64,000 bases of DNA from Streptoverticillium olivoreticuli subsp. olivoreticuli (GTDB taxonomy: Bacteria > Actinomycetota > Actinomycetes > Streptomycetales > Streptomycetaceae), in assembly GCF_003391135.1 (NCBI RefSeq), contig NZ_CP031455.1, positions 6,971,501 through 7,035,500 of the forward strand. Reading direction: 5' to 3'. The notes beneath the pieces were generated by a model that saw only the letters and a program-made list of their open reading frames with translations, did no database searches and was not told where the DNA came from. The first letter of the stretch is position 1. Each line of letters begins with the position of its first letter. Of the stretch, positions 36,692 to 44,537 are shown in pieces. The position numbers and the translations under genes were made by a program.

Positions 36692-37483
36692 GTGACGTCT
36701 CTCGACAAGCCGACGGACCAGCAAGGACAGGGCGCCGGCGGCGCCGACGCGAGATCGGCCACCGAGGCGGCCCTCTTCGAGGCGTTCGGCGGAGTGCGGG
36801 GCATGGTCGAGACGACCGTGCCGGGCCTGGTCTTCGTCGCGGTCTACACCGTCAAGCGGGACATCCACATCGCGGCCATCGCGGCGCTCGGCCTGTCCGT
36901 GGTGCTGGGCATCGCGCGGCTCGTGGGCAAGGACACCCTCAAGCACGCCTTCAGCGGCGTCTTCGGGGTCGCCTTCGGCGCGGTCTTCGCGATGATGTCC
37001 GGCGACGCCAAGAACTTCTACCTGCCGGGCATGCTCTACAGCCTCGGGCTCGCCGTGGCGTACATCGTCACCTCGCTCGTGGGCTATCCGCTGCTCGGCC
37101 TGATCCTCGGCCCGGTGTTCAAGGAGAACCTCTCCTGGCGCACCCGCAACCCCGGCCGCAAGGTCGCGTACACCAAGGCCAGCTGGGCCTGGGGCCTGAT
37201 CCTGCTCGCCAAGTCGGCGATCCTCTTCCCGCTCTACTGGTGGGGCGACGCGACGTCCCTGGGCTGGGTCAAGGTGGCACTCGGCATCCCGCCGATGCTG
37301 CTGTCCGTCTACCTGACGTGGATCTTCCTGGCGAAGGCTCCGCCGCCGATCGACGTCTTCGCGGAGATGGAAGCGGCCGAGGCCGCTGCCGCTGTGGAGA
37401 AGTCCGGGGTCACCGCCGTGCTGGACGGTGCGCTGGACGAGGCGGCGGAGGAGCTCGTCCGGGATCCCTCGCGGCAACGCTGA
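36692..37483 (+). CDS. DUF3159 membrane protein
   Basis: This 263-residue membrane protein has five to six predicted membrane segments. Conserved features are LFEAFGGVRGMVETTVPGLV, TVKRDIHIAAIAAL and LVGYPLLGLILGPV. The region ENLSWRTRNPGRKVAYTKAS and the acidic, helical C-terminal tail follow. DUF3159 has no established function. The GTG start follows AGGAG in the 3' end of the OB-fold gene, so the two are coupled. Confidence 0.88.
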   Translation: MTSLDKPTDQQGQGAGGADARSATEAALFEAFGGVRGMVETTVPGLVFVAVYTVKRDIHIAAIAALGLSVVLGIARLVGKDTLKHAFSGVFGVAFGAVFAMMSGDAKNFYLPGMLYSLGLAVAYIVTSLVGYPLLGLILGPVFKENLSWRTRNPGRKVAYTKASWAWGLILLAKSAILFPLYWWGDATSLGWVKVALGIPPMLLSVYLTWIFLAKAPPPIDVFAEMEAAEAAAAVEKSGVTAVLDGALDEAAEELVRDPSRQR

Positions 37484-37521
37484 GGTCCGCTCCCGGGGCT
37501 CCGCCCCGGACCCCGGTCCTC

Positions 37522-37583
37522 AAAACGCCGGACGGGCTGGACGGTGCGGGTCGCCCCACACCATCCAGCCCGTCCGGCGTTTT
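37522..37583. terminator. Strong bidirectional terminator
   Basis: Inverted repeat AAAACGCCGGACGGGCTGGA / TCCAGCCCGTCCGGCGTTTT, 20-bp arms with a 22-base loop. It has a run of A on one side and T on the other. It sits between the convergent DUF3159 gene and the trkA pair. Confidence 0.88.
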
Positions 37584-37584
37584 G

Positions 37585-38256
37585 TTACACGTCCTCGCGC
37601 CGCACCGACAGCAGATCCTCCAGCTGCTCCTCGCGCGCCGGGGCCGCCACGAAGAGGAGCTCGTCGCCCGCCTCCAGCGCGTCCTCCTTGTTGGGGGTCA
37701 GCACGCGGTTGCCGCGGATGATCGTCACCAGCGAGGTGTCCTCCGGCCAGTCCACGTCACCGACGCGCGTGCCCGCCAGGGCGGACTCCGGCGGCAGGGT
37801 CAGCTCGACGAGGTTGGCGTCGCCCTGGCTGAAGCGCATCAGGCGCACCAGGTCGCCGACGCTCACGGCCTCCTCGACCAGGGCCGACATCAGGCGCGGG
37901 GTGGACACGGCGACGTCCACGCCCCAGGACTCGTTGAAGAGCCACTCGTTCTTGGGGTTGTTCACCCGGGCCACGACCCGCGGCACCCCGTACTCCGTCT
38001 TGGCGAGCAGCGAGACGACCAGGTTGACCTTGTCGTCACCCGTCGCGGCGATCACCACGTTGCAGCGCTGGAGGGCCGCCTCGTCGAGCGAGGTGATCTC
38101 GCACGCGTCGGCCAGCAGCCACTCCGCGAGCGGCACGCGCTCCACCGAGATGGCGGTCGGCGCCTTGTCGACGAGCAGCACCTCGTGCCCGTTCTCCAGC
38201 AGCTCACCCGCGATGGAACGCCCGACGGCACCCGCACCGGCAATGGCAACCCTCAT
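37585..38256 (-). CDS. TrkA-family potassium uptake regulatory protein (second of pair)
   Basis: This 223-residue cytoplasmic RCK protein has an N-terminal Rossmann fold with VAIAGAGAVGRSIAGELL. It continues ATGDDKVNLVVSLLAKTEYGVPRVVARVNNPKNEWLF, followed by an RCK_C domain (LVELTLPPESALAGTRVGDV; EAGDELLFVAAP). Such proteins bind NAD(H)/ATP (and in the RCK_C domain sometimes c-di-AMP) to gate K+ transporters. The start overlaps the stop of the upstream trkA by four bases. The pair corresponds to the actinobacterial CeoB/CeoC arrangement. Confidence 0.9.
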   Translation of the reverse strand: MRVAIAGAGAVGRSIAGELLENGHEVLLVDKAPTAISVERVPLAEWLLADACEITSLDEAALQRCNVVIAATGDDKVNLVVSLLAKTEYGVPRVVARVNNPKNEWLFNESWGVDVAVSTPRLMSALVEEAVSVGDLVRLMRFSQGDANLVELTLPPESALAGTRVGDVDWPEDTSLVTIIRGNRVLTPNKEDALEAGDELLFVAAPAREEQLEDLLSVRREDV

Positions 38257-38921
38257 CGGTGCGCCTCCTCAGGGCCTTCGGCGCACGCGGCCTCGACCTT
38301 CTCGACCTCGTCCGTGCGCATCATCACGTGCACCAGGTCACCCTCCTGCAGGACCGTCTGCGACGACGGCAGCATCGCTTCACCCAGCCGGGTGAGGAAG
38401 GCGACGCGCACCCCGGTCTCGTCCTGGAGCCGGCTGATCTTGTGGCCCACCCAGGAGTCCGCGATGGGCACCTCCGCGAGCTGCACACCGCCGCTCGGGT
38501 CGCGCCACAGCGGCTCCGAGCCGGACGGCAGCAGCCGGCGCAGCATCTGGTCCGCCGTCCACCGCACGGTGGCCACGGTGGGGATGCCCAGCCGCTGGTA
38601 GACCTCGGCGCGGCGCGGGTCGTAGATGCGGGCCGCGACATTCTCGACGCCGAACATCTCCCGGGCCACCCGGGCCGCGATGATGTTGGAGTTGTCGCCG
38701 CTGCTGACCGCGGCGAACGCCCCGGCCTCCTCGATGCCCGCCTCGCGCAGGGTGTCCTGGTCGAAGCCGACGCCGGTCACCCGCCGCCCGCCGAAGCCGG
38801 AGCCCAGACGCCGGAAGGCAGTGGGGTCCTGGTCGATCACGGCGACCGTATGACCCTGCTGCTCAAGGGTCTGCGCGAGGGCCGAGCCCACTCGGCCGCA
38901 GCCCATGATCACAATGTGCAT
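38253..38921 (-). CDS. TrkA-family potassium uptake regulatory protein (first of pair)
   Basis: This 222-residue RCK protein starts MHIVIMGCGRVGSALAQTLE, a dinucleotide-binding glycine motif. SSGDNSNIIAARVAREMFGVENVAARIYDPRRAEVY-like sequence follows, split over the ligand-binding loop. An RCK_C domain (LAEVPIADSWVGHKISRLQ, LQEGDLVHVMMRTDEVE) ends the protein. It likely forms a hetero- or homo-oligomeric gating ring with the overlapping downstream gene. No membrane Trk subunit is adjacent, but a KimA-like permease lies beyond the conservon at 47.2 kb. Confidence 0.9.
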   Translation of the reverse strand: MHIVIMGCGRVGSALAQTLEQQGHTVAVIDQDPTAFRRLGSGFGGRRVTGVGFDQDTLREAGIEEAGAFAAVSSGDNSNIIAARVAREMFGVENVAARIYDPRRAEVYQRLGIPTVATVRWTADQMLRRLLPSGSEPLWRDPSGGVQLAEVPIADSWVGHKISRLQDETGVRVAFLTRLGEAMLPSSQTVLQEGDLVHVMMRTDEVEKVEAACAEGPEEAHR

Positions 38922-39353
38922 GACGATTACCCCGTGCTCCGGACTACCGCGCTGACCTGCACCAACAACCTGCTCACATCTTCCCTTGTCGTTCTCGTTC
39001 GGCTCACGGGCCCGTCGGAGCGCGCGCTCCGCGGTATCGACGCGATGCGCCCACAGGAGGTTGGTCCGCGTAGGCGCACGGGACCACCGTATCCGTTGTC
39101 CCCTGGGGCGCGCGCCCGAGCCCGACGCCCACGGCGCGGCCGGGCACCGGGCCCCGGACCCCCGCGCCCGGCGTCCGCGGGGACGCCCCGCGGACGATCA
39201 AGAAGGGCGGGCCGCGCGGGGTCGCGGGCGGAGCGGAGGCGTCCGGGCCGGGGCGCCGCGGCGCCCCGCGTCCCGGCTCGCCTTCCTGATCGCGCCGTCG
39301 ATGGGCGATGATGGACGAACACCCGGTCGGTCACCGGAAGTTGACACTCTGTT
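38922..39353. promoter_or_regulatory. Divergent 432-base region with two perfect hairpins
   Basis: This spacer lies between the trkA pair (minus) and the aminodeoxychorismate synthase gene (plus). No gene is supported. It is extremely GC-rich from 39100 to 39290. It contains the perfect hairpin GTCCGCGGGG-ACG-CCCCGCGGAC (39171-39193) and the palindrome GGGGCGCCGCGGCGCCCC (39250-39267). These would fold in the leader of the plus-strand gene. Confidence 0.5.
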
Positions 39354-41465
39354 ATGGGGGAGCCCGTGCGTACGCTGCTCGTCGACAACCACGACTCCTT
39401 CACCTACAACCTGTTCCACTATCTGGCCGAGGTCAACGGCCGGGAGCCCGAGGTCGTCGTCAACGACGACCCCGCCTGGCGGCCGTCCCACCTCGCCGCC
39501 TTCGACAACGTGGTGCTCTCGCCCGGCCCCGGCAGCCCCGACCGCGCGGCCGACTTCGGCATCTGCCGGGAGATCGTGACGGAGGGCCGCCTGCCCGTGC
39601 TCGGGGTGTGCCTCGGGCACCAGGGCATGGCGCTGCTCCACGGCGGCGAGGTCCACCGGGCCCCGGAGCCGTACCACGGGCGCGTCTCGTCCGTGCTGCA
39701 CGGGGGGACCGGGCTCTTCGAGGGGCTGCCCTCGCCCCTGCGGGCCGTGCGCTACCACTCGCTCACCGTCGGCAGGCTCCCGGCCGTCATGGAGGCGACC
39801 GCCTGGACCGCCGACGGCCTGGTCATGGCGCTCCGCCACCGCGAACGGCCGCTCTGGGGCGTGCAGTTCCACCCCGAGTCGGTCGGCAGCGCCCACGGCC
39901 ACCGGCTCCTGCGCAACTTCCGCCGGCTGAGCGAGGGGCACGGCCGGGGCAGACGCGCCGCCCCGCCGGCCGCCCCGCCCGCCCCCGCGGGCCCGCCCGT
40001 ACGCCCGCGGGGCCGTCGGCTGCGGGTCCTCGCCGCCGCCCTGCCCACCCGGTGGGACGACGAGACCGCCTTCGACCGGCTCTTCCGGCAGGACCCGTAC
40101 GCCTACTGGCTCGACGCCGGCCGCCCCGACGACGGCACCGGCCGCTTCTCCGTCATGGGCGACGCCTCCGGGCCGCTCGCCCGGGTCGCCACCGCCGACG
40201 TCTGGAGCAGCACCGTCACCGTGCGCTCCGCGACCTCCGCCGAGGTGGTCACCGGGGAGTTCCTCGACTGGCTCGACCAGGACCTGCGGGCCACCCACGC
40301 CGAGGCGCCCGACGGTCCTGAGCTGCCCTTCGACTTCGCGCTGGGCTGGGTGGGCTACCTCGGCTACGGACTGAAGGCCGAGTGCGGCGGCGAGCTGGCC
40401 CACCGGCCCGAGGAGCCCGACGCCACCATGGTGTTCAGCGACCGGGCACTCGTCCTCGACCATCACACCCGCACCACCCACCTCCTCGCGCTCACCGAGG
40501 ACGGCGACGAGAGTGCCGCCCGCACCTGGCTGGACACCACGGCCCGGCGGCTCGCGGCGCTCTCCGGCGTGCGGCGGCCCGCGCCGGCCCGACCCGCCGG
40601 GACCACCGGCGCGCTGCGGCTGCGCCACGGCCGCGACGCCTACCTGCGGCTGATCGACGACTGCAAGGAGCAGATCGCGGCGGGGGAGACCTACGAGATC
40701 TGCCTCACCAACATGGCCGAGACCCAGGGCGCCCCCGACCCCTGGCAGGGCTACCGCTTCCTGCGCCGCGCCAGCCCGTCCCCCTTCGGCGCGCTGCTGC
40801 GCTTCGGCGAGCTGTCGGTCCTCAGCACCTCGCCCGAACGCTTCCTGCGCGTCGGCCGGGACGGCCTCGCCGAGTCCCGCCCCATCAAGGGCACCCGGCC
40901 CCGCGGCGCGACCCCCGAGGAGGACGCCGAGCTGCTCGCCGACCTGCGCGCCAGTGAGAAGGACCGCGCGGAGAACCTGATGATCGTGGACCTGGTCCGC
41001 AACGACCTCGGCCGCTGCGCGCGGACCGGCTCGGTCGAGGCCGACGACATCTTCCGCGTCGAGAGCTACGCCAAGGCCCACCAACTGGTCAGCACCGTCC
41101 GGGCCCGGCTGCGCGCGGACCGCACGGCCGTGGACTGCGTACGGGCCTGCTTCCCGCCCGGCTCGATGACCGGGGCGCCCAAGGTCCGGACCATGCGGAT
41201 CCTCGACCGGCTGGAGGGCGGGCCGCGCGGCATCTACTCCGGTGCCATCGGCTATCTCTCCCTCAACGGCGCCGCCGACCTCAGCGTCGTCATCCGGACC
41301 GCGGTGATCACCCCGGGGCGGGTGCGCTACGGCGCGGGTGGCGCGATCATCGCGCTGTCCGACGCCGAGGAGGAGTTCGAGGAGACGGCCGTGAAGGCGG
41401 CCCCGCTGATCGCCCTGACCGGCGCGGAGTTCCCCGACCGGCAGTGGGACGCCGTCACCGTCTGA
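39354..41465 (+). CDS. pabAB: Fused aminodeoxychorismate synthase (PabA-PabB type)
   Basis: This 703-residue protein couples a class I glutamine amidotransferase to a chorismate-converting synthase. It makes 4-amino-4-deoxychorismate for p-aminobenzoate. The amidotransferase half (1-195) has VDNHDSFTYN, SPGPGSP, the nucleophile in GVCLGHQGMAL and FHPES. After an Ala/Pro-rich linker, the synthase half has ETYEICLTNM, LSTSPERFL, PIKGTRPRGATP (Lys of the PabB subgroup), DLVRNDLGR, CFPPGSMTGAPK and GIYSGAIGYLS. Fused forms occur in folate and antibiotic (candicidin, chloramphenicol) pathways. No secondary-metabolite genes accompany it here apart from the conservon P450s. A GTG at 39366 is an alternative start. 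Confidence 0.92.
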   Translation: MGEPVRTLLVDNHDSFTYNLFHYLAEVNGREPEVVVNDDPAWRPSHLAAFDNVVLSPGPGSPDRAADFGICREIVTEGRLPVLGVCLGHQGMALLHGGEVHRAPEPYHGRVSSVLHGGTGLFEGLPSPLRAVRYHSLTVGRLPAVMEATAWTADGLVMALRHRERPLWGVQFHPESVGSAHGHRLLRNFRRLSEGHGRGRRAAPPAAPPAPAGPPVRPRGRRLRVLAAALPTRWDDETAFDRLFRQDPYAYWLDAGRPDDGTGRFSVMGDASGPLARVATADVWSSTVTVRSATSAEVVTGEFLDWLDQDLRATHAEAPDGPELPFDFALGWVGYLGYGLKAECGGELAHRPEEPDATMVFSDRALVLDHHTRTTHLLALTEDGDESAARTWLDTTARRLAALSGVRRPAPARPAGTTGALRLRHGRDAYLRLIDDCKEQIAAGETYEICLTNMAETQGAPDPWQGYRFLRRASPSPFGALLRFGELSVLSTSPERFLRVGRDGLAESRPIKGTRPRGATPEEDAELLADLRASEKDRAENLMIVDLVRNDLGRCARTGSVEADDIFRVESYAKAHQLVSTVRARLRADRTAVDCVRACFPPGSMTGAPKVRTMRILDRLEGGPRGIYSGAIGYLSLNGAADLSVVIRTAVITPGRVRYGAGGAIIALSDAEEEFEETAVKAAPLIALTGAEFPDRQWDAVTV

Positions 41466-41709
41466 GCGGACCGGCGCGTTCGGGCCGCCCGTGCCGTGAC
41501 GCACCCTCACCGGGCCGCCGGGAGCGCTCTCGTGCGGCTCCCGGGGGCGATCCGCCGGTACGTATGCCTGTTCGGTAAATCGTGGGCGAAGATCGGCCAC
41601 ACGGCCGTTCGCGTGGTTAGGATGATCGGCGTATTCCGCTTCCGGGCGGGACGTTCAGGACGCCGACCCCGTACAGCCGACCGCATGCCCCTTCGCCCGC
41701 GAGGAATTG
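41466..41709. promoter_or_regulatory. Conservon promoter region
   Basis: This 244-base spacer precedes the conservon. A TAGGAT hexamer at about 41617-41622 is the best -10-like sequence, and the first gene has GAGGA before its ATG. No gene is supported. Confidence 0.35.
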
Positions 41710-43161
41710 ATGTCACATCACATACCGGACGTGGTGAGCTGGTGCCTGGTCGCCGTGCTGGTCGCCGTGGCGGTGCTGCTGGTGCGCCAGCGGGGGATCA
41801 CCGCCGCCGTGCGCAGGCGCGTCGCGGCGCTGGAGGACGGCCTCCAGACGCGTGACACCGAAGTGCGGCACCTGGTCACCGTCCGGCTCCCCGCCGTCAC
41901 GGCGTCCATGCACCAGCCCGTGCCCCTGCCCGGACTGCTCGACGAGCGGCTCGGCGGCACCGTCTTCGCCCAGGGCCTCCAGTCCGTGATGGACCTCTTC
42001 ACCCAGGCCGTGGACAAGGCGCAGGCCCGCGCCGACCAGTCCGCGAAGGCCGCGCTCAAGGCGTCCATGCGCGCCCTCCAGGGCCTCGCGCACGAACAGC
42101 AGCTGGCCATCTCCGACATGCAGGAGCGGCACGACAACCCCGACGTGCTGCGCGACCTGTTGCAGATCGACCACGCCAACTCCCAGTTCGGCCGCCGCGC
42201 CCAGGCCATCGCCGTGCTCTGCGGGTCCTGGCCCGGCAGGCAGCGCGCCGCCTCCCCGCTCACCGACGTCGTCCGCGGTGCCACCTCCCGCATCCGCGAC
42301 TACCGGCGCGTCAAGGTGCACAACCACGCCGACCTCGCCGTCGTCAGCCGGGCCGTGGAGCCCGTCGTCCTCGCCGTCGCCGAACTCCTCGACAATGCCG
42401 CCCGCCACTCCCAGCCCAACACCTCCGTCGAGGTCGGCCTCCAGCCCGTGCACAACGGCGCCTGCGTGGTCATCGACGACGCGGGCGTCGGCATGAACGC
42501 CCAGGAGGTCCAGCGCGCCGCCGCCCTCCTCTCCGGCCAGCGCACCGTGGACGTCTCCCGGCTCGGCGACCCCCCGCAGTTCGGCTTCCCCGTCATCGGC
42601 GTGCTCGCCGCCCGCTACGGCTTCAGCGTCTCCGTCGACACCCGCTCGCCCTACGGAGGCGTACGGGCCGTCCTCTTCCTGCCGAGCGCCCTGCTCAGCC
42701 AGATCGACCTCGACGGCCCCGACACCACGCCCCTGGCGCCCCCCGCCCGGCCCGGGGCCCCGGCCCGCACGCCCACCGGCGCCGTACGCCCGCCGCAGCA
42801 CCGGGCGCCCGCGCGGGAACACCCCGAGCCCGCCCCCGACGTCTTCCCGCCGCCTGCCGCGCCCCCGGCGGACGCCGGAGCCGTCACCGGGTCCACGGCC
42901 GGCGGCCTGCCCAAGCGCCGCCGCCGGCAGCCCGCCGCGCCGCTGCCCGCCGAGCGGCCCGCCGCCCCGTCCGCCACCGTGCCCGACGGGCCGCCCGCGC
43001 CCGGCCCCGCCGCCGCGCCGCCCGAGCGGACCGCGGAGGAGACCGCCCGCCGCATGGGCGCCTTCGCCCGCGGCACCCGCTCCGGCCGCGCCGCCGGCAC
43101 AGGCCCCGCCGGTCACCCCGACCCGGCACCCGTAGACGACGAAGGGAACCCGTACGCGTGA
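41710..43161 (+). CDS. Conservon sensor, histidine kinase-like (CvnA type)
   Basis: This 483-residue protein has one N-terminal membrane helix (VVSWCLVAVLVAVAVLLV) and a helical domain (SMRALQGLAHEQQLAISDMQ). A HATPase fold follows with VLAVAELLDNAARHSQPNTS (N box), VIDDAGVGMNAQEV and GFPVIGVLAARYGFSVSV. A Pro/Ala-rich tail of about 130 residues ends it. The usual conserved His box of classical kinases is not evident. In conservons this protein is the membrane platform that interacts with the roadblock protein and the GTPase. The GTG of the next gene overlaps its stop. The complete module follows on the same strand. Confidence 0.92.
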   Translation: MSHHIPDVVSWCLVAVLVAVAVLLVRQRGITAAVRRRVAALEDGLQTRDTEVRHLVTVRLPAVTASMHQPVPLPGLLDERLGGTVFAQGLQSVMDLFTQAVDKAQARADQSAKAALKASMRALQGLAHEQQLAISDMQERHDNPDVLRDLLQIDHANSQFGRRAQAIAVLCGSWPGRQRAASPLTDVVRGATSRIRDYRRVKVHNHADLAVVSRAVEPVVLAVAELLDNAARHSQPNTSVEVGLQPVHNGACVVIDDAGVGMNAQEVQRAAALLSGQRTVDVSRLGDPPQFGFPVIGVLAARYGFSVSVDTRSPYGGVRAVLFLPSALLSQIDLDGPDTTPLAPPARPGAPARTPTGAVRPPQHRAPAREHPEPAPDVFPPPAAPPADAGAVTGSTAGGLPKRRRRQPAAPLPAERPAAPSATVPDGPPAPGPAAAPPERTAEETARRMGAFARGTRSGRAAGTGPAGHPDPAPVDDEGNPYA

Positions 43162-43589
43162 ACGACCACCTCACCAACGAGCTCGGCTGGATGCTCGACG
43201 AGGTCGTGAAGATGCCGGAGGCCCGGCACGCGATCCTCCTCTCCTCCGACGGCATGCTCCGCGCCCGCTCCGCGGGCATCGACCGCGACGAGGCCGAGCG
43301 GCAGGCCGCGGCGCTCTCCGGGCTCCAGTCGATCAGCCGTTCCACCGCGGAGTTCTGCACCCACCAGAACCAGCAGGACACCCCCTGGCGGCAGACGCTC
43401 GTGGAATTCGCCCACGGCTACGTCTTCCTGATAGCCGCCGGCCCCGGCGCCTACCTCGCCGTATCCGCCACCGCGGACGTCGACATGGAAGCCGTCACCT
43501 ACCGCATGCAGAAGCTGGTCGACCGGCTGGGGAAGGAGCTCACCAGCCCGCCCCGGCAGGCCGGCTGGCACGGCACGGGCACCCCATGA
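43158..43589 (+). CDS. Conservon roadblock/LC7 protein (CvnB type)
   Basis: This 143-residue roadblock/LC7 domain protein has NELGWMLDEVVKMPEARHAI, LLSSDGMLRARSAGIDRDEA and GYVFLIAAGPGAYLAVSATADVDM. It resembles MglB-type regulators of small GTPases and probably controls the GTPase encoded two genes later. It overlaps both neighbours by four bases (GTGA and ATGA). Confidence 0.93.
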   Translation: MNDHLTNELGWMLDEVVKMPEARHAILLSSDGMLRARSAGIDRDEAERQAAALSGLQSISRSTAEFCTHQNQQDTPWRQTLVEFAHGYVFLIAAGPGAYLAVSATADVDMEAVTYRMQKLVDRLGKELTSPPRQAGWHGTGTP

Positions 43590-43948
43590 CACCCCCGGCG
43601 CCGAGGCGCGGACAGGGATTAGTACGGCCGTACGTCGTCACCGACGGCCGCGCCCACCCCACCCGCAACACCTTCGACCTGGTCACCCTGGTCATCGCCC
43701 AGTACGACCGGCCGCTCGGCGGGCTCAGCCCCGAAAAGCGCCGGCTCATGGAGCTCTGCCTCGGCGGCGCGCTGTCGGTCGCCGAGATCGCCGGGCACCT
43801 GGCGCTGCCCGTCAGCGTCACCAAGGTGCTGCTCGGCGACCTCGTGGACAGCGGTCACCTCATCACCCGGGCCCCCATCCCCTCGGCACAACTCCCCGAG
43901 GCCCAGATCCTTCAGGAGGTACTGGATGGACTCCGCGCTCGCCTCTGA
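43586..43948 (+). CDS. Conservon DUF742 protein (CvnC type)
   Basis: This 120-residue DUF742 protein starts MTPPAPRRGQGLVRPYVVTDGRA. A winged-helix-like core follows with LDLVTLVIA-type sequence (FDLVTLVIAQYD), KRRLMELCLGGALSVAEIAGHL, LPVSVTKVLLGDLVDSGHL and a C-terminal helix LPEAQILQEVLDGLRARL. It is an adaptor of unknown activity within the conservon. Its end overlaps the GTPase gene by 23 bases. Confidence 0.93.
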   Translation: MTPPAPRRGQGLVRPYVVTDGRAHPTRNTFDLVTLVIAQYDRPLGGLSPEKRRLMELCLGGALSVAEIAGHLALPVSVTKVLLGDLVDSGHLITRAPIPSAQLPEAQILQEVLDGLRARL

Positions 43949-44537
43949 GGGAGCGGTCTATCTGCGGCAGAGCGTGCGGACCGCCGCGAAACTCCTCGTC
44001 GTGGGCCACTTCGCGGTCGGCAAGACCACCTTCGTCGGCTCCCTGTCGGAGATCCGGCCGCTGCGCACCGAAGAGACCATGACCCAGGCCGGCGCCCTCG
44101 TCGACGACCTCGCCGGCATCGAGGGCAAGACCACCACCACGGTCGCCATGGACTTCGGCCGCGTCACCCTCAGCGACAGCCTCGTCCTCTATCTCTTCGG
44201 CGCCCCCGGCCAGCAGCGCTTCACCCGGCTCTGGCAGGACATGACCCACGGCGCGCTCGGCGCCCTCGTCCTCGCCGACACCCGGCGCCTGGAGCAGTCC
44301 TTCGACGTCATGGGACTGCTGGAGGAACACGGCCTGCCGTACGCCGTCGCCATCAACCACTTCGACGGCGCGCCCGCCCACCCCGAGGAGGAGATCCGCG
44401 AGGCCCTCGACCTGCTCCCCGAGACCCCGCTGATCACCTGCGACGCCCGGGACCGGATCTCCTCCACCCGCGCCCTGATCTCCCTCGTGGAATACCTCCG
44501 CAGCCGACAGCCCCGCACCGCCCAGGAGCCCGTGTGA
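43926..44537 (+). CDS. Conservon GTPase (CvnD type)
   Basis: This 203-residue small GTPase has P-loop VVGHFAVGKTTFVG. The switch region contains TMTQAGALVDDLAG and TTVAMDFGRVTL. The G3-like LFGAPGQQRF and the base-recognition-like AINHFDG (in place of NKxD) follow. In S. coelicolor conservons this GTPase switches membrane complexes that affect differentiation and antibiotic production. It overlaps the P450 gene by four bases. Confidence 0.93.
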   Translation: MDSALASEGAVYLRQSVRTAAKLLVVGHFAVGKTTFVGSLSEIRPLRTEETMTQAGALVDDLAGIEGKTTTTVAMDFGRVTLSDSLVLYLFGAPGQQRFTRLWQDMTHGALGALVLADTRRLEQSFDVMGLLEEHGLPYAVAINHFDGAPAHPEEEIREALDLLPETPLITCDARDRISSTRALISLVEYLRSRQPRTAQEPV

